NCBI GenBank assembly: GCA_004799545.1
Contig: SSMU01000014.1
Coordinates: 248,001-312,000, forward strand
Source: Phenylobacterium sp.
Lineage (GTDB): Bacteria > Pseudomonadota > Alphaproteobacteria > Caulobacterales > Caulobacteraceae
Direction of reading: 5' to 3'
DNA length: 64,000 nt
The notes under the pieces are model-generated. The model was not told the origin of the DNA and did not search any database. It saw nothing but the letters and a program-made list of their open reading frames with translations. The position numbers were made by a program, and so were the translations under genes. The first letter of the stretch is position 1. Every line of letters begins with the position of its first letter. Shown piece after piece: positions 63,057 to 64,000 of this stretch.

Positions 63057-64000
63057 TCACTGAGCGAGGCGATCCTTACGCAGTCGCAGGGTGACCACGA
63101 CGCCTGTCGGCTGCCAGTCGTAGGAAAGAGCCCCGGCAAACTGCTGGGAGATGCTGCGGGAGATCATCCGGCTGCCAAACCCATCCATTTGGGGCGCCTC
63201 CCGGACAGGGGGGCCGCCGGTTTCCGCCCAGGTGAGATACAGATCCGCGTCGTCGGTCGTGCTGGAAATATCCAGCGTGCCGGCATCGACCGACAGGGCG
63301 CCGTGCTTGACGGAATTGGTCGCCAGTTCGTGGACGACCATGGCGAGGGCGGTTGCGGTTCCCTGGCCCACCCCCATCCTGGGCACCGCCACGCGAATCC
63401 GACCTGCGAAGGCGCCCTGATCGTCGTAGGGCGCGAGCAAGACGGACAGCAGGTCGCCCAGGAGGGCCGCTTTTCCCTCTGCGCCGGGAAGCGGACGCAC
63501 CAGGTCATGGGCGCGGCCGAGGGACATCAGCCGCTCGGTCAGCATGCCGGTCATCTCCTCGATCGTGCTGGCCGAGCGCGACGTCATGCGGGTGAGGCCG
63601 GTGGCGATCACAAGGAGGTTCTTGACCCGGTGGCTCATCTCGCCGGCGAGAAGTTCGTGCCCCTCCTCAGCCTGCTTGCGGCCTGTCACGTCGAGGAAGA
63701 TGCCGAACATCACCCGCTCCACGATGCCCGCATCCGCGCCCTGACCCCGAGCCGAGACCCAGCGGACCTCCTCCCCGATCAGGATGCGGAAATCTAGCTC
63801 GTAGTCGCCGGCGACCGAACGCGTCGCCAGGAACCCGGCGCGGACCCGGTCGCGGTCGGCCGGGTGGATGTGAGCTGAAAGCTCCTCGAAGGAGACTTCG
63901 TCAGCCCAGGGAAGCCCCCACAGGTCGAAGGCCCGCTTGTCCATGGTGAAGCGGTTGCTGTCGACCTGCCACGACCACAGGGCGACGCGCGCCGCATCGA
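63057..64000 (-). CDS. HWE-type sensor histidine kinase, 5' end outside the window
   Basis: The reading frame stays open to the right edge, so the N-terminus is missing. A PAS-like domain (about 18 residues beyond 63944 and on) is followed by HWE/HisKA_2 dimerisation helices (SHRVKNLLVIATGL, the phospho-His region) and an HATPase with HELATNSVKHGALS. The C-terminal half up to the stop is present. HWE kinases often feed single-domain regulators or PhyR in the alphaproteobacterial stress pathway, which suits the EcfG-type motifs nearby; this link is inference. Confidence 0.88.
   Translation of the reverse strand, partial: DAARVALWSWQVDSNRFTMDKRAFDLWGLPWADEVSFEELSAHIHPADRDRVRAGFLATRSVAGDYELDFRILIGEEVRWVSARGQGADAGIVERVMFGIFLDVTGRKQAEEGHELLAGEMSHRVKNLLVIATGLTRMTSRSASTIEEMTGMLTERLMSLGRAHDLVRPLPGAEGKAALLGDLLSVLLAPYDDQGAFAGRIRVAVPRMGVGQGTATALAMVVHELATNSVKHGALSVDAGTLDISSTTDDADLYLTWAETGGPPVREAPQMDGFGSRMISRSISQQFAGALSYDWQPTGVVVTLRLRKDRLAQ

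Overview
The window is GC-rich DNA (roughly 70% by eye), densely coded on both strands. It has no rRNA, prophage, transposase or CRISPR array. Several features point to an alphaproteobacterium, probably a Caulobacteraceae member such as Phenylobacterium or Caulobacter: GGAAC-N16-CGTT motifs typical of the alphaproteobacterial general stress sigma factor, Map, SfsA and PhoH of alphaproteobacterial type, and a lipid/CoA-rich gene content. The genus is inference from general resemblance.

Layout. 0-5 kb (minus strand): a two-partner secretion cassette, TpsB then TpsA with a giant polyproline tract, followed directly by an exported L,D-transpeptidase, all behind an AT-rich promoter island. 5.4-8.6 kb: a single-domain response regulator divergent from a three-PAS hybrid histidine kinase. 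8.6-21 kb: mostly housekeeping genes (Nudix hydrolase, Na/Pi cotransporter, DUF885 peptidase, RadC-family protein, methionine aminopeptidase, acyltransferase, methyltransferase, a 2OG-Fe(II)-type protein, SfsA, CinA-like protein, an orphan ParA ATPase). 21-27 kb: a regulator with two TetR DNA-binding domains, a cytochrome c/PQQ dehydrogenase of polyvinyl-alcohol-dehydrogenase type, and a fused double CoA-transferase. 27-31.9 kb: a double winged-helix protein, two DUF1003 membrane proteins, a 49-residue membrane peptide, a radical SAM protein with a repeated Cys-Pro tail, an amidohydrolase and tRNA-Leu(UAA).

32-42 kb (plus strand) is an acyl-CoA catabolic island: thiolase, SDR, two acyl-CoA synthetases, a crotonase, a CoA-transferase, an amidohydrolase and an acyl-CoA dehydrogenase. 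The block at 36.1-40.9 kb is translationally coupled, and its crotonase and CoA-transferase both look circularly permuted. 42-48 kb: Fe/Mn superoxide dismutase, GNAT acetyltransferase, DUF3574 lipoprotein, both methylmalonyl-CoA mutase subunits and a nitronate monooxygenase-like enzyme. 48.9-54.4 kb: a sulfate uptake operon of a porin, a binding protein, two permeases and an ATPase. 54.4-64 kb: small unknown proteins, a MarR/MFS efflux pair with a clear operator, PhoH, gamma-carbonic anhydrase, a crotonase, a DUF805 protein, a GMC oxidoreductase, a stress-type flavin-binding protein and a 5'-truncated HWE-type histidine kinase at the right edge.

The most unusual items are the radical SAM protein with six Cys-Pro repeats, the operon with two permuted CoA enzymes, the tandem TetR regulator beside a 19-bp dyad, the TpsB-TpsA-L,D-transpeptidase cassette, a 66-base low-GC patch inside an acyl-CoA dehydrogenase, and several candidate general-stress promoters.
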